A stretch of 64,000 nt of DNA from Bacillus sp. FJAT-22090 (GTDB taxonomy: Bacteria; Bacillota; Bacilli; Bacillales_A; Planococcaceae). This document shows positions 49,307 through 57,407 of the stretch, piece after piece. A model generated the notes under the pieces. It saw only the letters and a program-made list of their open reading frames with translations, was not told where the DNA came from and searched no databases. Both the position numbers and the translations under genes were made by a program. Where the stretch lies: assembly GCF_007676755.1 (NCBI RefSeq), contig NZ_VEBK01000001.1:310001-374000 (forward strand). The letters run 5' to 3'. Position 1 is the first letter of the stretch. The number at the start of each line of letters is the position of its first letter.

Positions 49307-50725
49307 TTATTTTTTTAAATCATGAATTAAATAACCAATACCCATTTGCAACTGTTTATCATTTTCTTTTTTCGCTTTATATTCGGAAACAGTTTTCGTT
49401 AAAGATTGAAAAAAGACATCATCTATTTCGTCGAGTTCATTTAAGCTTCTTTCTTGACGGTATTTTTCAACTGCATCCATCGTACCCTCATCAAAATATC
49501 CATCTTCTCGACCAATATTGTAGCCTAGTGTACCTAGCACTTGTTGGACATATTTAATTTCCTCGCCGTAATCACCAACTCGGAACTCTCCGCTATAATA
49601 TTTTTGATCCAGTGCAAACAATTCTTCTTGTTCCACCTTAAGATCAGCTTCAATCCCCTTATGGTGAATCCATTCTTGTTTGGGAGTAAGCCATTTATGT
49701 GTAGAAATTTTCAACTTGCCTCCATTGGATAATGGATGTGTTTCTTGCACGGTGCCTTTACCGAAGCTAGTTTCCCCTACAATCATTGCTCGTTTATTGT
49801 CTTTTAATGCGCCTGCAAGGACTTCACTTGCAGATGCACTTCCCCCGTTTTGCAATAATACTGCTGGTACTTTAGTTAAATAAGGGGATTCTTGACTTTC
49901 TGTATTCAACATTTCTAAGACACCATTCGAATCTTGCATGTACGCAAAAGTTGTTCCGTTTTTTACTAACGTACCAATTACAGATGAAACGCTAAATAAA
50001 TAGCCTCCTGGATTGCCTCGAACATCAATGACCAATCCATCGATGCCACGTTCTACTAAAGATTTTGTTTGCTTGATCCACTCTTCCCCAGTTTTTTCTC
50101 CAAATAAATTGATTGTAACAATCCCAATAGAAAAGTCATCTACTTCATATATTTCACTCGAAACTGTATGCATTGCAATTGTATCTCGTTTCATATGTAA
50201 CTCCACATGGCGATTTTCACTAGCTCGATAAACTGTCATCTTTAAAGTTGTTCCTTTTTCTCCACTCAATAGCTGCACAAGCTCAGCCATCGATTTGCCA
50301 TCTACTCTTTCTTCATTCACCCGAACAATTTCATCTTGAGATTTCAATCCCGCTTTATAAGCTGGCGAGTCTTTAATAGGTGCAACAACAATAAATTTCC
50401 CCGCCGTTTGCATAATCTCTACACCAATACCAACTCGCTCCTCAGCAAGTGATGCTTCTTGGTTCGCAGCCTCTTCCTTTGTTAAATACGTACTATGAGG
50501 GTCCTCTAATGCTTCTGTCATTCCTCGAATAGCTCCTTCGACAAGGAGTTTTTCATTTTTTGAAAATACCGCCTCTTTTTTAATTAATTGAAATGCTTCA
50601 TCAATAACTGGGCTACTACTGACGTTTGACTGTACGGAACTAGTATTCTTTCCAAAATAAAAGTATGCTACCCCTAGGAAAATAACAAATAAAAAAACGT
50701 ATAAAAAAATCCGACTTTTGCGCAA
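49307..50725 (-). CDS. ctpB: S41 C-terminal processing protease CtpB
   Basis: 472 residues, TTG start at 50725 six bases after AGGAGG; a TTG at 50731 abuts that site. One N-terminal anchor helix, PDZ domain (GIGVEIMQTAGKFIVVAPIKDSPAYKAGL, residues 95-165), S41 protease with Ser in GGSASASEVLAG (about 308) and Lys in GETSFGKGTVQ (about 333). A C-terminal peptidoglycan-binding-like domain follows (RVGDYGEEIKYVQQVLGTLGY). CtpB cleaves SpoIVFA during sporulation. Upstream of minJ in one transcript. Confidence 0.92.
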   Translation of the reverse strand: MRKSRIFLYVFLFVIFLGVAYFYFGKNTSSVQSNVSSSPVIDEAFQLIKKEAVFSKNEKLLVEGAIRGMTEALEDPHSTYLTKEEAANQEASLAEERVGIGVEIMQTAGKFIVVAPIKDSPAYKAGLKSQDEIVRVNEERVDGKSMAELVQLLSGEKGTTLKMTVYRASENRHVELHMKRDTIAMHTVSSEIYEVDDFSIGIVTINLFGEKTGEEWIKQTKSLVERGIDGLVIDVRGNPGGYLFSVSSVIGTLVKNGTTFAYMQDSNGVLEMLNTESQESPYLTKVPAVLLQNGGSASASEVLAGALKDNKRAMIVGETSFGKGTVQETHPLSNGGKLKISTHKWLTPKQEWIHHKGIEADLKVEQEELFALDQKYYSGEFRVGDYGEEIKYVQQVLGTLGYNIGREDGYFDEGTMDAVEKYRQERSLNELDEIDDVFFQSLTKTVSEYKAKKENDKQLQMGIGYLIHDLKK

Positions 50726-50796
50726 GTTCAACCTCCTACTTTTCCACTAATATATGTGTGAAAAGTGAAATTTAATACTTGCCCAAAAATCGTCTC

Positions 50797-51375
50797 TTAT
50801 TTTAATTTACTAACAAAGTCCGTTAGCATTTGTTCATCCATCGGACCAACTATTTTATTTTGGATTGTACCAGTAGTGTCTATCATGTATGTTGTGGGAA
50901 TTGTTATCGCTTGATATTTGTCCCCAACCTTACCTTCTTCATCCAAAGGAATTGGGAAACTTAATCCATAGTCTTTTTTAAAAATTTCTACTTTATCAAT
51001 ACCAACATCCGAACTTGTTAAGTTTACGGCTAGAATCTCTACATTTTCTTTTTCTGCCATGTCTTCATAATAATTTTGCATATGTGGCATTTCGGCTTTA
51101 CAAGGCGGACACCAAGTTGCCCAAAAGTTCAGCACGACTTTTTTTCCTTGATAATCTGCAAGTGTCACTTCTTTTCCGTCCAATGTCGTAAGTGTAAAGT
51201 TTGGTGCACGATCCCCTTGGCCAATCCCTTCATTAGCTGGATTAGTCGCCAAGTCGGTTCCCATCTGTTCACCAGCAAATGCTTCGGTTTCATCAATATT
51301 ATCTCTTACAAATGAAATCGTTGCAATTGCAACTAAACACCCTACAATTAATAAGCCCACTATCTTTTTCTTCAC
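50797..51375 (-). CDS. Membrane-anchored thiol-disulfide protein, TlpA/ResA-like
   Basis: 192 residues, GTG start behind GAGGTAAGCT. N-terminal anchor helix (3-22), an acidic linker, and a TlpA-type thioredoxin domain: APNFTLTTLDGKEVTLADYQGKKVVLNFWATWCPPC with active-site CPPC (about 94-97), and cis-Pro in ITIPTTYMID. It reduces disulfides outside the membrane, for example in apocytochromes. A cytochrome c gene (cccB) lies 4 kb away. No res or ccd genes adjoin, so the ResA name is not certain. Confidence 0.85.
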   Translation of the reverse strand: MKKKIVGLLIVGCLVAIATISFVRDNIDETEAFAGEQMGTDLATNPANEGIGQGDRAPNFTLTTLDGKEVTLADYQGKKVVLNFWATWCPPCKAEMPHMQNYYEDMAEKENVEILAVNLTSSDVGIDKVEIFKKDYGLSFPIPLDEEGKVGDKYQAITIPTTYMIDTTGTIQNKIVGPMDEQMLTDFVSKLK

Positions 51376-51543
51376 AGCTTACCTCCATTAAAACATTTTT
51401 CAATACATCGCTGTCTTTATTATAAACCCAATAGGTATGTGTATACTAGCTAATTGATTTACAGGTTGTAGGTTATATTTATATTCCAGCTTTAGATTAA
51501 TATGCAATGCCTTATTTTAGGGAGAGTGTGTCTTAAGGAAGTG

Positions 51544-51598
51544 TCCGCTTGGATTTCCGCTGCAAGACGGACGCTTTCCGTGGGGTGAGTGATGAGCC
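51544..51598. repeat. Left 55-base inverted repeat of the 51.5-52.2 kb region
   Basis: This segment pairs with 52166-52220 in inverse orientation at 50 of 55 positions. It is also one arm of a local imperfect hairpin: TGCAAGACGG at 51561-51570 faces CCGTCTTGCA at 51663-51672, with further pairing inward. GC content is well above the surroundings. Confidence 0.85.
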
Positions 51599-51742
51599 TT
51601 CACCGCCCGCTTTGGCGTTCGTTGTGAAGTCTCATCTTACTCACTCGATCCCACTGGAGTCGCCGTCTTGCAGCTTCAATCCATCCAAATATACGCTTTC
51701 ACCTGTATATAATATCCATTAAAAGTTAGGAAATGGCTTAGT

Positions 51743-51832
51743 GAGACCAAATAGCTCGTGAAAGCAACCAATTTAATACTCAACGCAACCAGTTTGAGCT
51801 GGAAAGCAACCAAATTAGCAACGAGCGCAACC
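51743..51832 (+). repeat. 21-base-spaced GCAACC array
   Basis: GAGACC at 51743 and GCAACC at 51764, 51785, 51806 and 51827: five words, spacing exactly 21 each time. GCAACC is the reverse complement of the GGTTGC word of the 25.9-kb array. Confidence 0.88.
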
Positions 51833-51887
51833 AATTCCCCATGCAAAGGCTTGCCGGACACTGGATTAAATCGTCCATTAAATTTGC

Positions 51888-52006
51888 GCAACATCTTAGT
51901 CGTTACTCGCAACATTATAGACCAGATGCGCAACATTTGGGACAGATTGAACTTTTATGCTCGTATGCTACCTCGTTATGCCCGCATAACAACATTCTTT
52001 GCTCGG
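51888..52006 (+). repeat. 21-base-spaced GCAACAT and TGCTCG arrays
   Basis: GCAACAT occurs at 51888, 51909 and 51930. After a 27-base step, ATGCTCG-like words occur at 51957 (ATGCTCG), 51978 (ATGCCCG) and 51999 (TTGCTCG). All steps within each set are exactly 21 bases. Confidence 0.85.
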
Positions 52007-52165
52007 AACGGAAGCAATTTTCTCTGATTTTCTCTGCTAGCGGCGACTCCTGCCGAGGCCGACAAGATGTTGGTCACCAAGGCGTTGCCACACGAGGTGG
52101 CGTTCTTAGCCTTTGTTCCACTGTGGACAAATGAGCCAGCCCAACGACGCCTAAGCGATGGGGCT

Positions 52166-52220
52166 GGCTCATCGCTCACCCGGCGGAAAGCGTCCGTCCT
52201 GCAGCGGAAATCCTAGCGGA
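52166..52220. repeat. Right 55-base inverted repeat of the 51.5-52.2 kb region
   Basis: Inverse copy of 51544-51598 with 5 mismatches. Next to it GAGCCAGCCC (52133-52142) and GGGCTGGCTC (52161-52170) form a local stem. No transposase gene lies between the two repeats. Confidence 0.85.
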
Positions 52221-52225
52221 ACGAA

Positions 52226-52258
52226 GAAAAAAACGCCCACCAAAACTATGGTGGGCGA
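52226..52258 (-). terminator. Terminator of the ftsEX-hydrolase operon
   Basis: GCCCACC pairs with GGTGGGC, followed by seven T on the minus strand; it lies 9 bases after the M23 gene stop. Confidence 0.85.
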
Positions 52259-52266
52259 CTTACTAT

Positions 52267-53574
52267 TTATAGAGAGATATATCGTAGTGGATTCACTGAG
52301 TTACTTGCCATACCACTCCAAGTTCCTAGATGGATTTCAAAATGTAAATGAGGGCCAGTAGAATTTCCTGTTGTTCCGACTGCTCCAATAGTTTCACCTT
52401 TTGAAACTGCTTGTCCTACGCTTACTTTGATACTACTTAAATGTGCATATAAAGAAGTGTAAGTTTGACCGTCTATTGAATGTGTCACCATAATTACATT
52501 TCCATACGTGCTAAGTGGCGATGCATAAGAAACAACACCATCGGCCGCAGACATGATTGGAGTTCCAGTTGGGTTCGCAAAGTCGACTCCGTAATGCATT
52601 TTCCCTTTTCCGAATATCGGATGAATACGATATCCGTACCCAGAAGTGAAGCGTCCTCCTGCTGGTCTCGTCCAATCTCCAGAGGAAACACTTGGAATTG
52701 CCGTAGAAGATCCGCTTGCTGATTGTTGACGTTTACGCGCTTCCGCTTCTTTTCGCTTTTTCTCTTCAGCTAATTTTCTAGCGATCTCTTCTTGACGTTT
52801 TTGTTCCGCTACAATTTTATTCGTAACTTCTGCACTTAAATCCAATACTTCCTCGTATTCAGATTCCATTACCTTTTTATCTGCTTGTAATTTTTGTTGC
52901 TCTGCTTCTAATTGGTCGACTAAATTTCCTTTTGATGCCTTTTGACTGTCTAAAGAAGCTTTTAAGTTTACTAGTTTTGCTTTACTGTCTTCTTGTTCTT
53001 GTAATTTTTTCTCTAGAGTAGCTTTTTGTTCTTCTAATTGTTTTTTATCTTCGGCTTGTTCTTTTAAAATCGTTCTATCTGCTTCCATTAATGTATTAAC
53101 TGCTGAGAAGCGGTCGATAAAATCAATAAAACTATTTGCCCCTAGTAAAACGTCTAAATAACTAACAGACCCACCACTTACTTGAACTGCACGAATACGT
53201 TCTTTTAAAAGCTCGTCACGTTCTTCAATTTTACGCTCTAATTCTGCAATAGAAGCATGTAATTTTTCGATTTCTGTCGTTGTTTGTTCAATTTCATTTA
53301 ATACTTTTGAAATCTTATCTTCTGTTGTAATTATTTCTGTATCTAATGCTTGTATTTGAGCCATAATTTGATCGATTTTTGTTTCATTTTGGTCGATCTT
53401 GCCTTCTGTTTCTTTAATATTCGAGTTAATTGATTGTTTCTTTTGCTCTAGTTCCTTCTGTTGGCTTTTTAAATCGCTCAACGAATTAGCAAGGGCACTT
53501 GGTCCTGTGAATAAAAGTGCTCCTGTTGTAGCTAACGCAAATACGCGTAGCACCCATTTAGACTGTTTTCTCAA
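52267..53574 (-). CDS. M23 peptidoglycan hydrolase with EnvC-like coiled coil
   Basis: 435 residues from a TTG at 53574 with AAGGGAG 9 bases upstream. The signal peptide is cleaved near ALA-NS (about 30). A long coiled coil (about 35-290, rich in Gln/Lys/Glu heptads) follows, then a Ser-rich linker and an M23 domain with zinc ligands HYGVD and HLHFE. It sits directly after ftsX in the ftsE-ftsX transcript. The coiled coil plus location suggest FtsX-dependent activation, like CwlO or EnvC systems. Confidence 0.9.
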   Translation of the reverse strand: MRKQSKWVLRVFALATTGALLFTGPSALANSLSDLKSQQKELEQKKQSINSNIKETEGKIDQNETKIDQIMAQIQALDTEIITTEDKISKVLNEIEQTTTEIEKLHASIAELERKIEERDELLKERIRAVQVSGGSVSYLDVLLGANSFIDFIDRFSAVNTLMEADRTILKEQAEDKKQLEEQKATLEKKLQEQEDSKAKLVNLKASLDSQKASKGNLVDQLEAEQQKLQADKKVMESEYEEVLDLSAEVTNKIVAEQKRQEEIARKLAEEKKRKEAEARKRQQSASGSSTAIPSVSSGDWTRPAGGRFTSGYGYRIHPIFGKGKMHYGVDFANPTGTPIMSAADGVVSYASPLSTYGNVIMVTHSIDGQTYTSLYAHLSSIKVSVGQAVSKGETIGAVGTTGNSTGPHLHFEIHLGTWSGMASNSVNPLRYISL

Positions 53575-53602
53575 AACTTCTTGCTCCCTTCGAATTAACT
53601 TC

Positions 53603-54490
53603 TTATACGCGTAAAAATTTTCGTACGGACATGAAACTTCCCCAAACACCTATGAGTACACCCATCAATAAAATCAATGCATTTACTTGATAGATAAATG
53701 GTGAAAAATCGAGTAGCTCGAATAAGTGCCCTGCCTTTAGTTTTGGCCCTAGTATGTTGGAAATATTATAGTAGAGTACGGTAACAAGCGTGATTGGAAT
53801 AATCGCACCCAAAATCCCAAGCCACATTCCTTCCAAAATAAAAGGAATACGAATAAACCAATTGGTCGCCCCTACAAGTTTCATAATCTCAATATCTCTT
53901 CTTCTTGCGACAATCGTTATACGAATCGTATTAGAGATTAAGAACATTGCCGTGAATAATAACGCTAGTATTAGTACTAGCCCTATGTTTCTACTAGTAT
54001 TTAAAAAGGAAAATAGTCTTTCAATTTTTCCTTCCCCGTATTTTACTTCGAATGTGTTATCTAAGCTGTCAAGCTTTTCAGCTACCTTTGCTGTTTCTTG
54101 AGGATTTTCTGCTTTTGCATAAAACACATTATGTAAAGGGTTTTGTTGCTCAAACAATCGTAAATCTTCTCCGAAATCCAACATTAACTTTTTAAGCTCA
54201 TCTTCTTTTGGCGAGTATTTTACTTCTGCTACTCCCGTTGTCTTCTTAATTTCGTCTTCCAATTTAGTAATAGAAGCTTCATCTGCTGTTAATTCGACAA
54301 TAACTTTTATTTCGACGTCTCTTTCTAAGTCATCCGCTACTTTGTTTAAATTCATCATAATCATAACGAAAACGCCTACAAGTAATAATGTAACTGTTAC
54401 TGCACTAACCGAAGCAAAGGTCATCCAACCATTTCGACTGATACTCTTTAAACTGTCTCTGAAGTGTCTTCCTGCTGTTCTAGTTTTCAT
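53603..54490 (-). CDS. ftsX: Cell-division ABC permease FtsX
   Basis: 295 residues. N-terminal helix, an extracellular domain (about 45-165, VIVELTADEASITKLEDEIKK), then three helices with the FtsX/MacB core (ARRRDIEIMKLVGATNWFIRIPFILEG). With FtsE it transmits ATP hydrolysis to a wall hydrolase. Its start overlaps ftsE by 11 bases; the hydrolase gene follows. Confidence 0.95.
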   Translation of the reverse strand: MKTRTAGRHFRDSLKSISRNGWMTFASVSAVTVTLLLVGVFVMIMMNLNKVADDLERDVEIKVIVELTADEASITKLEDEIKKTTGVAEVKYSPKEDELKKLMLDFGEDLRLFEQQNPLHNVFYAKAENPQETAKVAEKLDSLDNTFEVKYGEGKIERLFSFLNTSRNIGLVLILALLFTAMFLISNTIRITIVARRRDIEIMKLVGATNWFIRIPFILEGMWLGILGAIIPITLVTVLYYNISNILGPKLKAGHLFELLDFSPFIYQVNALILLMGVLIGVWGSFMSVRKFLRV

Positions 54491-55166
54491 AACCGTATTC
54501 TCCTCCGTATTCGTCTCGAGTGATTAATCCACCCTCAACAGCAATAACACGGTGTCTAATTGTGTTTACAATTTCTCTATTATGCGTTGCCATTATTATT
54601 GTAGTTCCTCGAGCATTAATTTCTTCGAATATGTTCATGATTTCCCATGATGTATCGGGATCTAGGTTTCCAGTCGGCTCATCTGCAATTACAAGCTTCG
54701 GTGTATTAACAATCGAACGTGCAATAGAGACACGTTGCTGTTCTCCACCTGAAAGCTCTGTTGGGAACATTCTAGCCTTATGCTTAAGTCCAACTAGTTC
54801 TAATACTTCCATTACTCGTTTACGAATTACTTTTGGAGTTTCTTCAATTACTTCTAATGCAAATGCGACATTTTCATATACATTTAGACGCGGGAGTAAT
54901 TTAAAGTCTTGAAAGACTACTCCAATTTGTCTTCTTAAATAGGGAACTTTATTGTTTTTTAATGTACTTAAGTTAATACCGTTTATAAATATGTCGCCTG
55001 ATGTCGGTCGTTCTTCTCGATACATCATTTTAATGAATGTCGATTTTCCTGCTCCACTTGGGCCGACTACGTATACAAACTCGCCTTGCTTAATTTCTAC
55101 ATCAATTCCATTTGCAGCAACTATGCCGTTTGGGTATTTTTTGTAGACATTTACCATTTCAATCAT
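54480..55166 (-). CDS. ftsE: Cell-division ATP-binding protein FtsE
   Basis: 228 residues. Walker A GPSGAGKST, signature LSGGEQQR, Walker B LVIADEPTGNLDP, switch MATHNRE. The motif YRRQIGVVFQD-like LRRQIGVVFQDFKLLP is typical. First gene of the operon, starting behind TAGGTGG. Confidence 0.95.
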   Translation of the reverse strand: MIEMVNVYKKYPNGIVAANGIDVEIKQGEFVYVVGPSGAGKSTFIKMMYREERPTSGDIFINGINLSTLKNNKVPYLRRQIGVVFQDFKLLPRLNVYENVAFALEVIEETPKVIRKRVMEVLELVGLKHKARMFPTELSGGEQQRVSIARSIVNTPKLVIADEPTGNLDPDTSWEIMNIFEEINARGTTIIMATHNREIVNTIRHRVIAVEGGLITRDEYGGEYGYEN

Positions 55167-55213
55167 TTATAAACCACCTAAATTGTTATCGTTTGTTAAA
55201 ATGCAACATGCTT

Positions 55214-55222
55214 ATTATAACA
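55214..55222 (-). promoter_or_regulatory. Predicted extended -10 promoter of ftsE
   Basis: TGT-TATAAT on the minus strand (TATAAT at 55214-55219), about 48 bases before the ftsE start. No clear -35 box. The rest of the 55167-55417 gap shows no gene. Confidence 0.5.
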
Positions 55223-55417
55223 TTAGACACCTACTCTTTTGTTACAATTAGATTTCATTTTCTAGGTAATATTAGGGATAATTTCAACGATTCGATATAT
55301 TTTTCAGTATTATTAGGGTAAATTACCTTCATACAAATGACCTAACCCTTCATACTTTCTACATCATTCGATGATAATCCTTCTTTTCTTCAAAGTTTAT
55401 TTAAATATTTTGAAACT

Positions 55418-55457
55418 ACAAAAAAACAGCTGCTCCCTTAGGAACAACTGTTTTTTC
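55418..55457 (-). terminator. Terminator of the cytochrome c gene
   Basis: AACAGTTGTTCC pairs imperfectly with GGAGCAGCTGTT, followed by seven T on the minus strand. Confidence 0.8.
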
Positions 55458-55464
55458 TTGTTTA

Positions 55465-55818
55465 TTATTTTTTCTCTGCTAACCAAGCAGCTACTGCTTT
55501 TGCGTCATCGCCAGAAACTAGTCCAGCTGGCATACCGCCTCTACCGTTTTCAATAACATTTAAAATTTCGTCTTCTGATAAACGAGATCCAACATCATTA
55601 AGAGCAGGGAAGTTACCTTGTCCTTGTAAGTTATTACCGTGACAAGCGATACATTTTGAATTAACAATTTTTTCTGCATCTACAGAGGCTGTCTCAGTAG
55701 TATCCGTCTTACCAGTATCTGCAGTTTTGTCAGTGTCATTTGCCTTATCGTTTCCACCGCCACAAGCAGCAAGCATTAGTCCTGCTCCAAATATTACAGC
55801 TAATAGTTTTTTATTCAT
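55465..55818 (-). CDS. cccB: Cytochrome c-551 lipoprotein
   Basis: 117 residues from the ATG at 55818 (GGGAGGT upstream). Lipobox LAAC with Cys19, an Asp/Thr/Lys linker, then a small class I cytochrome c: heme motif CIACH (about 62-66) and axial Met in GGMPAG. It carries electrons on the outer face of the membrane. Placed between ftsE and prfB as in B. subtilis. Confidence 0.92.
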   Translation of the reverse strand: MNKKLLAVIFGAGLMLAACGGGNDKANDTDKTADTGKTDTTETASVDAEKIVNSKCIACHGNNLQGQGNFPALNDVGSRLSEDEILNVIENGRGGMPAGLVSGDDAKAVAAWLAEKK

Positions 55819-55870
55819 TACTATTACCTCCCTCAAACCTTTTTTTACCTACATCATTATTATACCAAGT

Positions 55871-56119
55871 TTAATACCTTTTGAAACCTTTCCCAAGTAC
55901 CTCATATGCGTCGGAAACGATCACAAACGCTGCTGGGTCAATCGTTTTAACGATATGTTTCAGTTTTGTGAATTCTGTCTGATACGCCACAACCATTAAA
56001 ATAGGTCTTTCTTTATTCGTATATCCCCCAAAAGCAGGAAGTTTTGTCACCCCGCAATCGATTTCTTTGTATATAGCATCTCTCATTTCGTCCTGTTTAT
56101 TCCCAGTTATATAAATCAT
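55871..56119 (-). pseudogene. Remnant of a YitT/DUF2179 membrane protein gene
   Basis: 82 codons match only the C-terminal cytoplasmic DUF2179 domain (ITGNKQDEMRDAIYKEIDCGVTKLPAFGGYTNKERPILMVVA...DPAAFVIVSDAYEVLGKGF). The membrane part that should precede it is gone: upstream there are only a terminator-like hairpin with eight T and the prfB terminator. No ribosome site precedes the ATG. In B. subtilis yvjA, a complete member of this family, lies near cccB, so this is best read as the end of a deleted yvjA. Confidence 0.75.
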
Positions 56120-56127
56120 TTTAATAA

Positions 56128-56168
56128 AAAAAATTTCCCATTTTAAAAATGATGGAAACTTGGAAATA
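56128..56168 (-). terminator. Terminator-like hairpin before the DUF2179 remnant
   Basis: TTTCC-ATCATTTT pairs with AAAATGGGAAA and is followed by eight T, directly upstream of the remnant. Confidence 0.55.
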
Positions 56169-56185
56169 AAGATTATAAGAAGAAA

Positions 56186-56224
56186 AAAAGTACTTCCATG
56201 TTTAACATCGAAGTACTTTTCGTT
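56186..56224 (-). terminator. Terminator of prfB
   Basis: AAAAGTACTTCgATGTT pairs with AACATGGAAGTACTTTT, then a T run, just after the prfB stop. Confidence 0.85.
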
Positions 56225-56226
56225 TA

Positions 56227-57331
56227 TTAATTTATTTTAGAACGTAAAAATGCATGGATAAATGGATCTATATCTCCATCTACAACAGCATGTACATTTC
56301 CGCTTTCTTCATTCGTACGGTGATCTTTTACCATTGAATATGGATGGAAAACATAAGAACGGATTTGGCTTCCCCAGCCGATTTCTTTTTGTTCTCCACG
56401 GATTGCAGCAAGCTGTGCTTCTTGTTCTTCAATTTTTAATTGATACAATTTCGATTTCAATAATTTCATCGCATGCTCACGGTTTTTAATCTGTGAACGT
56501 TCGGTTTGACAAGTCACAATCGTGTTGGTTGGTAAATGCGTTATACGAACCGCTGAATCGGTTGTATTGATATGCTGTCCACCGGCACCAGTTGCACGAT
56601 ACGTATCCACTTTTAAGTCTTCTGTTCGAATCTCAATTTCGATTTCATCATTGAATTCTGGCATGACGTCACAAGAAACGAAAGATGTATGACGTCGACC
56701 CGAAGAGTCAAAAGGTGAAATACGCACTAGACGATGCACACCTTTTTCTGCTTTTAAATAACCGTATGCATTATGACCTTTGATTAGTAATGTTACGGAT
56801 TTAATACCGGCCTCATCACCAGGTAAATAATCAATCGTTTCTACTTTGAAACCGCGTTTGTCCGCCCAGCGCTGATACATACGAAGCAAGATGGAACCCC
56901 AATCTTGGGATTCTGTTCCACCAGCACCCGGATGCAATTCTAATATAGCATTATGCTTATCATATTCTTCACTTAGCAGTAATTGAAGTTCAAAATCACT
57001 TAAAGCGGAGCTAAATTCTTTTAACTCCGAGCCCAGCTCCTCTTGTAATTCTTCATCTGGTTCTTCTTTGATCAATTCTAGCGTCATTTCTAAGTTTTCT
57101 TGTGTAGAAACAAGCTCATTGTATTGCTCTACAATCGCTTTAAGAGCATTTAACTCATTTATTATTTTTTGGGCAGCTTGCGCATCATCCCAAAAGTCGG
57201 GAAATGTCATTAACTCTTCTAACTCTTGAATGCGGACCTCTTTGTTCTCTAAGTCAAAGAGACCCCCTAAAGTCTTCTAATTTTCCAGCTGTTCTGTCTA
57301 ACTCATTTCGTACTACTGCTACTTCTACCAT
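56227..57331 (-). CDS. prfB: Peptide chain release factor 2, with programmed +1 frameshift
   Basis: The gene starts at the ATG 57331 (GGAGGAAT upstream). It reads 25 codons to CTT (57259-57257), then meets an in-frame TGA (57256-57254). An internal AGGGGG a few bases upstream and the CTT-TGA-C slip site are the classic RF2 autoregulatory shift. After the +1 shift the main frame gives 367 residues in total. Function signatures: SPF-type recognition region [15 protein letters not shown] and GGQ in [19 protein letters not shown]2 reads UGA and UAA; low RF2 promotes the shift. Upstream of secA is the usual order. Confidence 0.97.
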
Positions 57332-57407
57332 ATTGTTTATTCCTCCGACTTTCTAAATTCTTCTAGGTTGTAGATATGTTTTGATAAAACCGATTAAATG
57401 CTTCGAA

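Noticed and set aside
51676-52361. Small ORFs in the 51.7-52.3 kb region
   Set aside because: They translate inverted repeats and word arrays, cross on both strands and have no ribosome sites.
57210-57331. prfB as a gene starting near 57210
   Set aside because: The frame must be extended to the ATG at 57331 through the programmed +1 shift; the shorter start omits the N-terminus.
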